The notes under the pieces were generated by a model. The model was not told the DNA's origin. It saw nothing but the letters and a program-made list of their open reading frames with translations, and made no database searches. From JAGTVG01 sp965365275 (lineage in GTDB: Bacteria > Bacteroidota > Bacteroidia > Cytophagales > Cyclobacteriaceae): a stretch of DNA of 64,000 nt. Shown here one piece after another: positions 26,856 to 34,935 of this stretch (the first letter of the stretch is position 1; every line of letters begins with the position of its first letter). The DNA is taken from positions 1 through 64,000 of the forward strand of contig CBDUBA010000005.1 in NCBI GenBank assembly GCA_965365275.1. Reading direction: 5' to 3'. Both the position numbers and the translations under genes were made by a program.

Positions 26856-26873
26856 ATATGACATAAATCATAT
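26856..26873. promoter_or_regulatory. Crp/Fnr-type operator upstream of universal stress genes
   Basis: ATATGA and TCATAT form a perfect palindrome with a six-base spacer (CATAAA). The core TGA-N6-TCA is exactly the geometry of CRP and FNR sites. It lies between the regulator gene (ends 26837) and the first stress-protein gene, centred roughly 60-65 bases upstream of the inferred start point, a classic class I activator position. The neighbouring regulator is the obvious candidate to bind it. Confidence 0.65.
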
Positions 26874-26915
26874 TTTGCGCTGATAGCCATCATTACATAA
26901 TTTTCGTGATTTTCC

Positions 26916-26923
26916 TTAATTTG
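26916..26923 (+). promoter_or_regulatory. Weak -7 box for the universal stress operon
   Basis: TTAATTTG differs from TAnnTTTG by one base. No TTG lies at the -33 distance, which would fit a promoter that depends on an activator bound at 26856-26873. The leader to the GTG at 26973 would be about 44 bases. Confidence 0.4.
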
Positions 26924-26972
26924 CAGCAAAACAGGATAGGTACGTTTAGACTATCCATTTAATTTTATAATC

Positions 26973-27839
26973 GTGAAAAAGATCTTAGTTCCAACTGATT
27001 TTTCTGAACAGGCAGGATATGCGCTGGACTTTGCATATCAGATTGCTTTAAAGAGTACGGCTGAGATTATTCTCATCAATGTTGTAGATTATCCTGGATT
27101 ATCTTCAGTATGGGGTGGCGGGATGAACGTTATCGGTGGCGCAGAACCTCCACTGGATAATCTTGATGAATCTTTTATTAATAACTTATTGAACCGTTCT
27201 AAGGATGAGATCCGGGCAATGGCCCAGAGGCTTGATCCGGGATCTGTAAAGATAAAGCAAGTCGTAGAAGTTGGCAATCCATATTTTGTAATTACCGAGA
27301 AAATTGAACAGGAAAATGTAAATCTGGTAATTATGGGCACAAAGGGTGCCACTGGATTGGAGGAAGTTTTGATCGGCTCGAATACAGAGCGGGTTGTAAG
27401 ACATGCAAAATGCCCGGTAATCACAATAAAAAAGAAACGCGATTATACAAAGATCCATAATATTGCCTTCGCCTCTAACTTTGAGGGCGACCAGGCCCAT
27501 GTTGTGGAAGAGTTATTTAAGCTACAAGATATTTTCAAAGCCAAATTACATCTCGTAAAGATCAATACGCCCAATAATTTCGAAACAAACCGGACTATTT
27601 TTAAGGAGATGAAAAGCTTTGTGGAGAAATACAATATCAGCAATTATTCATTAAATGTTTATAATGACTATGTAGAGGAGGATGGTATAATATATTTCTG
27701 TGAAGATATAGGAGCCGATATGATCGCACTGGCAACGCATGGCAGGACTGGTATTATGCACTTGCTTAGCGGTAGTATTGCCGAAGACATAGTAAACCAT
27801 GCCAGAAGGCCGGTCTGGACATGTAAATTGAAAATTTAG
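26973..27839 (+). CDS. Universal stress protein with two UspA domains
   Basis: 288 residues from a GTG start (MKKILVPTDFSEQAGYALDFA). Two UspA domains are visible: residues about 1-148 with the ATP-binding glycine pattern GTKGATGLEEVLIGSNTERV, and about 153-288 ending with THGRTGIMHLLSGSIAEDIV. An insertion rich in Gly (WGGGMNVIGGAEPP) follows strand 2. Such proteins bind ATP and support survival under starvation, redox or membrane stress. The gene follows a Crp/Fnr-type operator and is 10 bases before a second stress gene, which indicates an operon. Confidence 0.92.
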   Translation: MKKILVPTDFSEQAGYALDFAYQIALKSTAEIILINVVDYPGLSSVWGGGMNVIGGAEPPLDNLDESFINNLLNRSKDEIRAMAQRLDPGSVKIKQVVEVGNPYFVITEKIEQENVNLVIMGTKGATGLEEVLIGSNTERVVRHAKCPVITIKKKRDYTKIHNIAFASNFEGDQAHVVEELFKLQDIFKAKLHLVKINTPNNFETNRTIFKEMKSFVEKYNISNYSLNVYNDYVEEDGIIYFCEDIGADMIALATHGRTGIMHLLSGSIAEDIVNHARRPVWTCKLKI

Positions 27840-27849
27840 GGAGAAGGAA

Positions 27850-28695
27850 ATGGCAAAGATCTTAGTCGCATTAGAGGAAAAATCAACATTCGTTAACGAT
27901 ATTGTAACAGTAGCAAACGATTTTCTTCCAAAATTATCTGATCACCTCTTTCTTGCTTTTGTTGTAAAAGATATGGCATATACCTCAAAAGTGAGCAGTT
28001 ATCTTAAGGAAGCATCAATGATCGATAACAATCCAGGAAATATTGATCATTTGTCGGAAGAGGATAGTCAGAAAGCAGAGGTTATATCTAGTTTCGAGAA
28101 AGGTGTGAAACATGCCAAGATACGTTATCAGATCTACAACAACTTCAAGATCACTGCACATGAATTGATAAAACAGACAACATACGCCGATCTGTTGATT
28201 CTCAGTTATGAGATCTTCTTCAACCATGTAACTGGAAAAAAGGATACCTCACTCCTTTATCAGATTCTTAAAGGAAGCCGTTGTCCGGTTATGATCGTTC
28301 CTGAAAATATTCAACCGATCAAGAACATTGTGCTCACTTATGACGGTAAAGAATCATCAGTTTTTGCCATCCGGGCTTTCAGTAATCTCTTTGATTTTGC
28401 CGTTAAGGATAAAATAACAACCATCCTTACCGTTTCTCCAAGTGCTGCTGAAGAAATCAGCAATGAAAAATTACTCATGGAGCTGGTTAAGGAGCATTTT
28501 AGAAATGTAGGATTACAATTACTGAATGGATACAACACATCCAAGGAAATACTGAATTTTGCGGAAAGCGTGGAAGATCCTCTTGTTATAATGGGAGCTT
28601 ATGGAAGGAGCACCATCTCAAACCTGATCATTCCCAGTGTAGCGCGCCGCATCATTGAAAACCGCCGGATACCTTTACTGATCGCTCATCGATAA
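27850..28695 (+). CDS. Diverged tandem universal stress protein
   Basis: 281 residues, also with two UspA-like halves (about 1-148 and 150-281). The first half starts MAKILVALEEKSTFVNDIV but has lost the ATP-binding glycines (LILSYEIFFNHVTGKKDTSLL replaces them). The second half keeps GAYGRSTISNLIIPSVARRI, a glycine loop with altered spacing. It is probably a partner or regulatory paralogue of the preceding protein. The stop at 28695 is followed by a small hairpin and a convergent gene. Confidence 0.85.
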   Translation: MAKILVALEEKSTFVNDIVTVANDFLPKLSDHLFLAFVVKDMAYTSKVSSYLKEASMIDNNPGNIDHLSEEDSQKAEVISSFEKGVKHAKIRYQIYNNFKITAHELIKQTTYADLLILSYEIFFNHVTGKKDTSLLYQILKGSRCPVMIVPENIQPIKNIVLTYDGKESSVFAIRAFSNLFDFAVKDKITTILTVSPSAAEEISNEKLLMELVKEHFRNVGLQLLNGYNTSKEILNFAESVEDPLVIMGAYGRSTISNLIIPSVARRIIENRRIPLLIAHR

Positions 28696-28701
28696 AAAGA
28701 A

Positions 28702-28716
28702 TGCCACGCAGTGGCA
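28702..28716. terminator. Small hairpin between convergent genes
   Basis: TGCCAC (28702-28707) and GTGGCA (28711-28716) form a perfect six-base-pair stem with a GCA loop, six bases after the stop of the second stress gene and 39 bases from the stop of the convergent gene. No T run follows on either strand, so termination is only a guess. Confidence 0.3.
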
Positions 28717-28754
28717 GTCCGGGATCAGGTAGGCCTGAAAATTCTAAAAAAAGA

Positions 28755-29108
28755 TCAGCGAATAATAATTGTGACTTTGTTTTTCCGGTTGGCTACCAGG
28801 GTATCAACCATTTCGCCATCACCATAATTATTATTATCCCCTTTCACCGCGCTTATGTAATAGGGAACCGACTCCAGATTCTTAAAAACGACCTTCCCTT
28901 TAGCATTGGTTTCTAAGGGCTCCTGAATAAAGTTGACATCACTTTGAAAGTCTTCGTGGGTCTTGTATATTTTCACTTTAACCCCCTCAACAGTATTACC
29001 CAGACGGTCACGGATCGTAATTTCCAGAGAGGTTTTCAAAAAACCCTGGCCATAGGCATTCAGGAAGAATACGGTTAGTATGAAGGTAAGTGTAACATAT
29101 TTTTTCAT
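28755..29108 (-). CDS. Small exported beta-sandwich protein (carboxypeptidase-regulatory-like)
   Basis: 117 residues with a signal peptide (ends near NAYGQ, 21). The mature region SLEITIRDRLGNTVEGVKVKIYK and LETNAKGKVVFKNLESVPYYISAVKG follow the pattern of a prealbumin-like or carboxypeptidase regulatory domain: D..G..V.G..V.L followed by T...G...F..L....Y. This is usually a periplasmic or surface domain of unknown ligand. It ends in a strand (NKVTIIIR). It is probably monocistronic; the next gene on this strand starts at 29742. Confidence 0.7.
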   Translation of the reverse strand: MKKYVTLTFILTVFFLNAYGQGFLKTSLEITIRDRLGNTVEGVKVKIYKTHEDFQSDVNFIQEPLETNAKGKVVFKNLESVPYYISAVKGDNNNYGDGEMVDTLVANRKNKVTIIIR

Positions 29109-29169
29109 GGTGCTTCTATTTTCATCTATTTTATATACGATGGAAGGGTTTAAAAATTATGATAATATA

Positions 29170-29742
29170 TCAATTGTCAAACAAATAACTTAATAATTCC
29201 CGGAAAGCAAGGGGTTTGGTATACTTTCTGTCAGAATACACCGAAACAAGGAATTTTAATCTTTTTTCCAGCTGATTATGCTTCAAAACCTCGATCTCAA
29301 TATTTCCATACATCTGATCATAAGGAATTTTAACTGAAAAAGGAGGCTTCAGTCGATAATTCTCTATAATCTCGATGTTCTTATTTTTCTCTTCCATCTT
29401 TCGTGTTGAATGTACCAGCCGGTAAGAAGCACTTACCAGCATATCCTTCATATATTCCATCAAATAGGTCATAGTATAATTTTTATCATCGCTCCCTGGA
29501 TACAGGGTAAAGCCGTTAGCATAATCCGAAAGATACGTGATAATATCCAGGGGTGGGGTCAAATCCTTTAACTTGAATTCCCAGGATTTTATAAGATCCT
29601 CTTTCAACTTTAGGCATTCTGACATTGCAGTCCATTCCTGGTAATTATTCACAAAACCCTGATCGCGCTTCAGGACTTCATAAATGCCTACTTTTTTATT
29701 TGATGGAAAAAGTTTCCTGGATATATCTTCAAAAAATGACAT
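29170..29742 (-). CDS. Hypothetical cytoplasmic protein (190 aa)
   Basis: 190 residues, no signal peptide or membrane helix. The sequence is mixed alpha/beta, with many Lys/Tyr residues (for example LKLKEDLIKSWEFKL, YLMEYMKDMLVSASYRLVHSTRKMEEKNK). I recognise no domain. It is divergent from the MscS gene (145-base shared region) and 61 bases upstream of the small beta-sandwich gene on its own strand. Confidence 0.6.
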   Translation of the reverse strand: MSFFEDISRKLFPSNKKVGIYEVLKRDQGFVNNYQEWTAMSECLKLKEDLIKSWEFKLKDLTPPLDIITYLSDYANGFTLYPGSDDKNYTMTYLMEYMKDMLVSASYRLVHSTRKMEEKNKNIEIIENYRLKPPFSVKIPYDQMYGNIEIEVLKHNQLEKRLKFLVSVYSDRKYTKPLAFRELLSYLFDN

Positions 29743-29807
29743 TTTAGATTATTTCGACCATAAAATATAATGCAATATTTTCAGCAAGTTAACCCATTTA
29801 TTAATTG

Positions 29808-29835
29808 TTTGATTATGATTAAGGCAGTATTTTCG
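29808..29835 (+). promoter_or_regulatory. Possible promoter for the mscS-glucuronokinase-galU operon
   Basis: TTTG at 29808-29811 and TATTTTCG at 29828-29835 are 16 bases apart. The second box differs from TAnnTTTG at one base. A transcript from here would carry about 45 bases of leader before the MscS ATG at 29888. This is plausible but weak. Confidence 0.35.
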
Positions 29836-29887
29836 CTAGATTAATTTAATTAACAAACTAACCTTTAACCTTAAAATTGAAACCAAT

Positions 29888-30739
29888 ATGGAAGAACTCG
29901 AATTAAGCAAACTTGAACAATACTGGGATTCAGCTCAGGATCTGTTGATTCAATTTGGCGGCAAATTTGTACTTGCTATCGTCCTGCTTATTGTAGGATT
30001 CTGGGTTATCAACAGATTTACTGGTTTCCTAAACAGGGTTATGAAAAAAAGAGAGATGGATGAATCACTTCGTCCTTTCTTGTCAAGGTTGATCAATATA
30101 ACCCTTAAAGTGATGGTTTTGATTCCGATCATTGGAATTTTAGGCGTGGCCACATCTTCCTTCCTGGCTATTCTGGGTTCGGCTGGTCTTGCTATTGGTC
30201 TGGCATTGCAAGGCAGTCTGGCCAATTTTGCAGGGGGTGTGATCTTACTAACAGTAAAGCCATTTGAAAAAGGCCATTTCATTAAAGCGGCCGGCGAGAT
30301 GGGCACCGTCGACCAGATCAGGATATTCAATACAGTCCTAAAAACACCTGACAATCAGGTGGTATTTATACCAAACGGTCAATTGGCTGCATCCACTATT
30401 GTTAATTTTTCCGCCCAGGAAACCAGGCGACTTGTGATAGATGCATCTATTGGGTATGAAGATGATATTTCAAAAGCTAAAAAAGTGATCTCGGATATTA
30501 TAGCTGCCAATAAATTGATTTTAAATGAGCCAGAACCTCAGGTAGTAGTTCTATCCATGGCTGATAGTGCTGTGATCATTTCTTTAAGGGTATGGGTAAA
30601 TAATCCTGACTACTGGAGTGTTTATTTTGACCTTCAGGAAAAGATTAAAGTTACTTTCGACAAAGAAGGAATAAACATTCCATTCCCACAAACAACCTTA
30701 AGCTTCAATAAGGAGGCGGAAGCATTGTTAAGAAAATAA
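29888..30739 (+). CDS. mscS: Small-conductance mechanosensitive channel
   Basis: 283 residues, the E. coli MscS type. TM1 lies at about 22-44, TM2 at about 64-85 and the pore helix TM3 at about 90-115, rich in Gly/Ala (GSAGLAIGLALQGSLANFAGG). The beta domain has FEKGHFIKAAGEMGTVDQI and PNGQLAASTIVNFS, and a C-terminal alpha/beta domain ends at INIPFPQTTL. It opens on membrane tension to release solutes during osmotic downshock. The glucuronokinase homologue starts 11 bases downstream, so these genes are probably co-transcribed. Confidence 0.95.
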   Translation: MEELELSKLEQYWDSAQDLLIQFGGKFVLAIVLLIVGFWVINRFTGFLNRVMKKREMDESLRPFLSRLINITLKVMVLIPIIGILGVATSSFLAILGSAGLAIGLALQGSLANFAGGVILLTVKPFEKGHFIKAAGEMGTVDQIRIFNTVLKTPDNQVVFIPNGQLAASTIVNFSAQETRRLVIDASIGYEDDISKAKKVISDIIAANKLILNEPEPQVVVLSMADSAVIISLRVWVNNPDYWSVYFDLQEKIKVTFDKEGINIPFPQTTLSFNKEAEALLRK

Positions 30740-30750
30740 GTTTTCCCTGA

Positions 30751-31746
30751 ATGATCATTGAAACAAGGGCATTTGCACGTGCAGGTCTGTTGGGAAATCC
30801 TTCAGACGGATATTTCGGTAAGACCATTTCCATTATAGTAAGGAATTTCGGAGCGCACATATCTTTATATGAGACTCCGGAACTCCATATTGAACCTATG
30901 GATCAGGATCTGAATATTTATAAAAATATCCATGACCTTGTTGAATCTGTTAACCTGACTGGCTATTACGGAGCATCCAGATTGGTGAAAGCCTCTATTA
31001 AAAAATTTGCTGAGTACTGCCTTCAGAATAATATCAAGTTGAATGGTAAAAATTTTACAATAAGATTTCATTCCTCAATTCCGCGACAGGTTGGCCTGGC
31101 AGGTTCCTCAGCCATAGTAACTGCCACCTTTCGGGCATTAATGGAATTCTACCAGGTATCCATCCCAGAGGAGTTGCTGCCGACTATCATTCTGGCTACC
31201 GAGGTTGAAGAATTAGGTATAAACGCAGGCCTTCAGGACAGGGTTATTCAGGTTTACGAAGGCTGTGTTTTTATGGATTTCGAACGCAAAACACTCGATA
31301 AAAGGGGATATGGCAAATATGAGAAACTGGATCCCAGGTTATTACCCAGACTTTATATAGCCTATAAAACAGATCTCGGAAAAGTTTCAGGAGCAATATT
31401 CAATGATCTTAAGGCCAGATATGAGAAAGGAGATGCGGTAGCGTTGTCTTCATTGAACAGGATTGCATCCCTGGCAGATGAGGGAAGAGAAGCAATACTA
31501 AAGCGTGATTATAAGCGATTATCCCAATTGATGAATGAAAACTTTGATGAAAGGCGAAAAATAATGAATATCAGTGACAGCAACCTGGAAATGGTTGAAA
31601 CTGCTCGGGCATGTGGGGCTTCAGCAAAATTTACCGGTTCGGGAGGCTCGATCATTGGTATTTATGAAAACGACGACATGCTTAAAAAACTAATTATAGA
31701 ATTGAAAGCAATTAATGCGAGAGTAATTAAACCACATATTTTTTAA
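30751..31746 (+). CDS. GHMP kinase, glucuronokinase-like
   Basis: 331 residues of the GHMP kinase superfamily. The N-terminus RAFARAGLLGNPSDGYFGKT and the following segment to about residue 36 resemble plant glucuronokinase closely, as do GYYGASRL (71-78), the motif 2 phosphate loop PRQVGLAGSSA (111-121), GLQDRVIQVYEG and motif 3 KFTGSGGSIIG near the C-terminus. Plant glucuronokinase makes glucuronate-1-phosphate from glucuronate and ATP. The gene immediately downstream, one base away, is a UTP-sugar-1-phosphate uridylyltransferase, the logical next step to UDP-glucuronate. The substrate is inferred; other sugars are possible. Confidence 0.82.
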   Translation: MIIETRAFARAGLLGNPSDGYFGKTISIIVRNFGAHISLYETPELHIEPMDQDLNIYKNIHDLVESVNLTGYYGASRLVKASIKKFAEYCLQNNIKLNGKNFTIRFHSSIPRQVGLAGSSAIVTATFRALMEFYQVSIPEELLPTIILATEVEELGINAGLQDRVIQVYEGCVFMDFERKTLDKRGYGKYEKLDPRLLPRLYIAYKTDLGKVSGAIFNDLKARYEKGDAVALSSLNRIASLADEGREAILKRDYKRLSQLMNENFDERRKIMNISDSNLEMVETARACGASAKFTGSGGSIIGIYENDDMLKKLIIELKAINARVIKPHIF

Positions 31747-31747
31747 G

Positions 31748-32620
31748 ATGATAAAGAAAGCAGTAATACCCGCAGCCGGATTAGGCACAAGATTCCTTCC
31801 GGCGACAAAGGCGCAACCAAAGGAAATGCTTCCTATTATTGATACACCAACAATCCAGTTTGTAGTACAGGAAGCGGTTGATTCCGGAATAGAGGATATT
31901 TTGATCATATCAGGGAAAGGAAAACGTGCCATTGAGGATCATTTCGACAGGAATCCGGAACTTGAAGCCCGCCTGGAAGAAGATGATAAAAATGGATTAT
32001 TCAATGAGATCCGGCATCTGGCGGAAATGGCCAATATACATTATATCCGTCAAAAGGAAATAAATGGATTGGGCGATGCCATATATTATGCCAGGTTTCA
32101 TACCGGAAATGAACCTTTTGCCGTATTGCTTGGAGACACGATCATAGATTCTGTAATGCCGGTAACTCAACAACTTATTGACGCGTACGCTCAATACAGG
32201 AGTTCAATAGTGGCCGTGGAAAGGGTACCAAAAGATAAAGTATCCAGATATGGAATTGTAGGGGGCAAAAAAATAAGTGATACGATCCTTGATATCAGTG
32301 AGTTTGTTGAAAAACCTGGAATTAAGGAAGCTCCTTCGGACCTGGCCATAGCCGGAAGGTATATCCTCACCCCTGATATTTACAAGGCACTTGAAAACAC
32401 ATCCCGGGGGAAAAACAATGAGATCCAGTTGACAGATGCCCTGATGTATCAGACAAAACGGGAGCCGGTCATGGCTTCAATCATCGAAGGTGTAAGGTAT
32501 GATATAGGTAATAAAATGGATTACCTGAAAACAATTGTTGAATACGGATTGAAAAGGAAAGAATTCAGTAAACCTTTTTCTGATTTCCTCAGAACGAAGA
32601 TCAAGGAACTGGATAAATAG
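31748..32620 (+). CDS. galU: UTP-glucose-1-phosphate uridylyltransferase (or UDP-sugar pyrophosphorylase)
   Basis: 290 residues, standard GalU length. The nucleotide-binding signature PAAGLGTRFLPATKAQPKEMLP is at the N-terminus; the EDHFDRNPELEARL helix, LLGDTIID (metal-binding Asp) and VEKPGI follow as in GalU. It joins a sugar-1-phosphate and UTP into a UDP-sugar. Its start lies one base after the stop of the glucuronokinase-like gene, which suggests it acts on glucuronate-1-phosphate as well as, or instead of, glucose-1-phosphate. It converges on a sulfatase gene 22 bases away. Confidence 0.92.
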   Translation: MIKKAVIPAAGLGTRFLPATKAQPKEMLPIIDTPTIQFVVQEAVDSGIEDILIISGKGKRAIEDHFDRNPELEARLEEDDKNGLFNEIRHLAEMANIHYIRQKEINGLGDAIYYARFHTGNEPFAVLLGDTIIDSVMPVTQQLIDAYAQYRSSIVAVERVPKDKVSRYGIVGGKKISDTILDISEFVEKPGIKEAPSDLAIAGRYILTPDIYKALENTSRGKNNEIQLTDALMYQTKREPVMASIIEGVRYDIGNKMDYLKTIVEYGLKRKEFSKPFSDFLRTKIKELDK

Positions 32621-32641
32621 TGACAGGAAATTTTTCCGGCG

Positions 32642-34327
32642 CTATAACATATCTAAAGATGTTAATAATTCTCTTGTAATTACTGGACTTGGCTTATAGC
32701 CAATCCGGATTGCCTGTACGGATATCTTGGTATTCCCCGGTACCTGCAGGGGGCCTGAATAAAGCAACCACTTTCCCGTATCATTCAGCATATATCCTAT
32801 GGAGGCTCCCTCTGTATCACAACTAATAATCACACTGAGTTTTTCCGGGTCCTCAAGATTTTCTAATATTATATCCGGTTCACGGGTTATGGGTTGAATA
32901 CCGTCTGGCGGCCATAACTTTTTGATTAATTCCGTTTCCGGAATAAGTCCCCAATCCTTTGTGTATTCTTTCCACTCCATGTGTTTATTACGCAGCCGCT
33001 CTAAAATATCATGGAACCTTGGATCACTGGCCAGGTTTTTTACTTCATAAGGATCTTCCCATGTATCATATAACTCCTCAATGGGTTTGGTCTTTTGAAA
33101 CCAAAGAGTTTGAATCTCATTCAATTTACCTTCCTTTTCATATCTGAATAATTCCTGCATTAGCGCCATCTGATCCCTGTAAGGTAAAAATTGAACATAG
33201 GGACGTTCCGGCATATAATTCCTGATGTATTTATATCGTTTATCCCTTACCGCACGCTGATTATCCATGGCAGGATCCATCCTGTCCTTGGCAGCATAGA
33301 TATAATCCCGGGCTTCTGCTTTCCCGGAACCGGCAAATGCCTGCCCCTGAAGATGACCCGGAATGTTGATACCTGCTAATGACAGTATGGTTGGAGCAAA
33401 ATCCACGAAACTAACCAACTCATCCGTAAATTCTCCTGCTAGGCGGTTATCCGGGTATTTAATGATAAGGGGTACCTTGATCCCTGAATCGTAGATCCAT
33501 CGTTTTGCCCTGGGAAGTCCATCCCCATGATCACTGAAAAAGAAGATTATTGTGCTGTCCTCCAACCCATCAGCTTTCAATTGACCGAGCAAATCATTAA
33601 CCTGCGCATCCATCAGGGCAATATTATCATAATGCCTGGCAATATCTCTTCTAATTACCGGGCTGTCAGGATAATACGGTGGCACTTCTACTCTCGCAGG
33701 ATCAGTAATCAGGGTATCGCTTGCCCTGACCCAAACCTGCGATTCATGCGTAACGGTAAAATTGAACACGGAGAAGAAAGGCTGGCCCGGATTTCTGTTC
33801 CTCCAATGTGCCTCACGACTGCTTTCATCCCATGCTGTTATTGGCCGTTTGAACTGGTAATCTTCCTTTGAATTATTCGAACAATAATAGCCATTTGACC
33901 GGAGATATTCGGTAAAACACTTTACTTCAGGGGGTGGGACTGCTTCGTAGGTTGGAATGGCCAGTAATTCCGGATCTGTGATCTGGTCAATGGCAGAGGT
34001 TCGGGTCATGGTCCTCATATGCATTGATCCGATCGTGGTGGGATACATTCCCGTGATCAGTGCAGAACGGCTGGGTGCACATACGCCTGATATGGAATAA
34101 GCATTGGTATACCTGACGCCTTGGGAGGCCAATTTATCGATTGTAGGAGTCCTTGCCAGAACATCGCCATAACAGCCTAAATGCGGACTCATATCCTCGC
34201 AGGTGATCCATAAAATATTAGGCTGATAATCAAATCCGAAGAATTCAGCCCGTTCGGCCTTCTGCTTACAGGACATGAGGGAGACCACTAAAAAAAGGAT
34301 AGAAAGTAAACTTGTGTTTTTCATCAA
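32642..34327 (-). CDS. Lipoprotein sulfatase (heparan N-sulfatase-like, Cys type)
   Basis: 561 residues with lipobox SLMSC (Cys20). The type I sulfatase signature C83-A-P-S-R87 supplies the Cys to be converted to formylglycine. Metal ligands appear as WITCEDMSPHLGCYGD at the start and FFFSDHGDGLPRAK in the C-terminal part. The N-terminal wording is typical of the N-sulfoglucosamine sulfohydrolase-like group, but the substrate is not certain. A C-terminal extra beta region (about 480-561) resembles the CHB_HEX_C-type module seen in such enzymes. A conserved small partner gene ends seven bases upstream. Export implies action on external sulfated glycans. Confidence 0.88.
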   Translation of the reverse strand: MMKNTSLLSILFLVVSLMSCKQKAERAEFFGFDYQPNILWITCEDMSPHLGCYGDVLARTPTIDKLASQGVRYTNAYSISGVCAPSRSALITGMYPTTIGSMHMRTMTRTSAIDQITDPELLAIPTYEAVPPPEVKCFTEYLRSNGYYCSNNSKEDYQFKRPITAWDESSREAHWRNRNPGQPFFSVFNFTVTHESQVWVRASDTLITDPARVEVPPYYPDSPVIRRDIARHYDNIALMDAQVNDLLGQLKADGLEDSTIIFFFSDHGDGLPRAKRWIYDSGIKVPLIIKYPDNRLAGEFTDELVSFVDFAPTILSLAGINIPGHLQGQAFAGSGKAEARDYIYAAKDRMDPAMDNQRAVRDKRYKYIRNYMPERPYVQFLPYRDQMALMQELFRYEKEGKLNEIQTLWFQKTKPIEELYDTWEDPYEVKNLASDPRFHDILERLRNKHMEWKEYTKDWGLIPETELIKKLWPPDGIQPITREPDIILENLEDPEKLSVIISCDTEGASIGYMLNDTGKWLLYSGPLQVPGNTKISVQAIRIGYKPSPVITRELLTSLDML

Positions 34328-34334
34328 ATTTTAA

Positions 34335-34781
34335 TTAAAACGCACAACCGGAGGGTTGAGGATCAGTAGTTTCAAGCTTTATGGCAAAATCTTTGGCAAG
34401 CACGACGGGTATAAATCCAGCTGATACTGATCCTTTGAAAGCTTTGCCTCCATACCCTGTATTATTCATATGTGCCCGGATAATCACTTCCTCATCATCA
34501 GAGATATGAACCGGCCCTCCAGATCGTGTAAAGGGCTGTTCGTTAACATGGCTGTGACCCAGTATGCGACGATAAACGAGGTCACCCTCCGGAGTGATCA
34601 CTTCCCACCAATTGGCATACTGATCACATCCGGTATCCGGACTTTTCAGGGTAACTGAGAAAGTATATTCGTTCATCTTCCCCTTAGTATTCACTTTAAG
34701 GACATCTGCTGAATCATTCAGATTAGCTTTGTCTGGATTTAATAATCCTGCTAAAAACATTATAAAGAATCCAAAATACAT
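34335..34781 (-). CDS. Exported small protein partner of the sulfatase gene
   Basis: 148 residues with an N-terminal hydrophobic segment (1-14). Conserved-looking blocks are TFSVTLKSPDTGCDQYANWWEV, GDLVYRRILGHSHVNEQPFTRSGGPV and IRAHMNNTGYGGKAFKGSV. These suggest a compact beta-sandwich with one Cys near the middle and another in the final GCAF. I cannot name its family. It ends seven bases before the sulfatase start, so the two form an operon; a role in calcium or glycan handling is only a guess. Confidence 0.75.
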   Translation of the reverse strand: MYFGFFIMFLAGLLNPDKANLNDSADVLKVNTKGKMNEYTFSVTLKSPDTGCDQYANWWEVITPEGDLVYRRILGHSHVNEQPFTRSGGPVHISDDEEVIIRAHMNNTGYGGKAFKGSVSAGFIPVVLAKDFAIKLETTDPQPSGCAF

Positions 34782-34935
34782 CAGTAAAAAGATTTTTTAT
34801 CAATTTATACTAAAAATCAATGAATCTGAAATCTACAATTCCAAATCTTCTTATGCCTTTATATATAAATTTTGGGATGATAATTTTTAATGTCCGTTTC
34901 ATGTGGGTAAATTAAGGTTGTTTACTTTTTAATTT

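Noticed and set aside
30865..32194. Minus-strand open frames over the kinase and galU genes
   Set aside because: Shadow frames of two well-conserved enzymes; no motif is visible in them.
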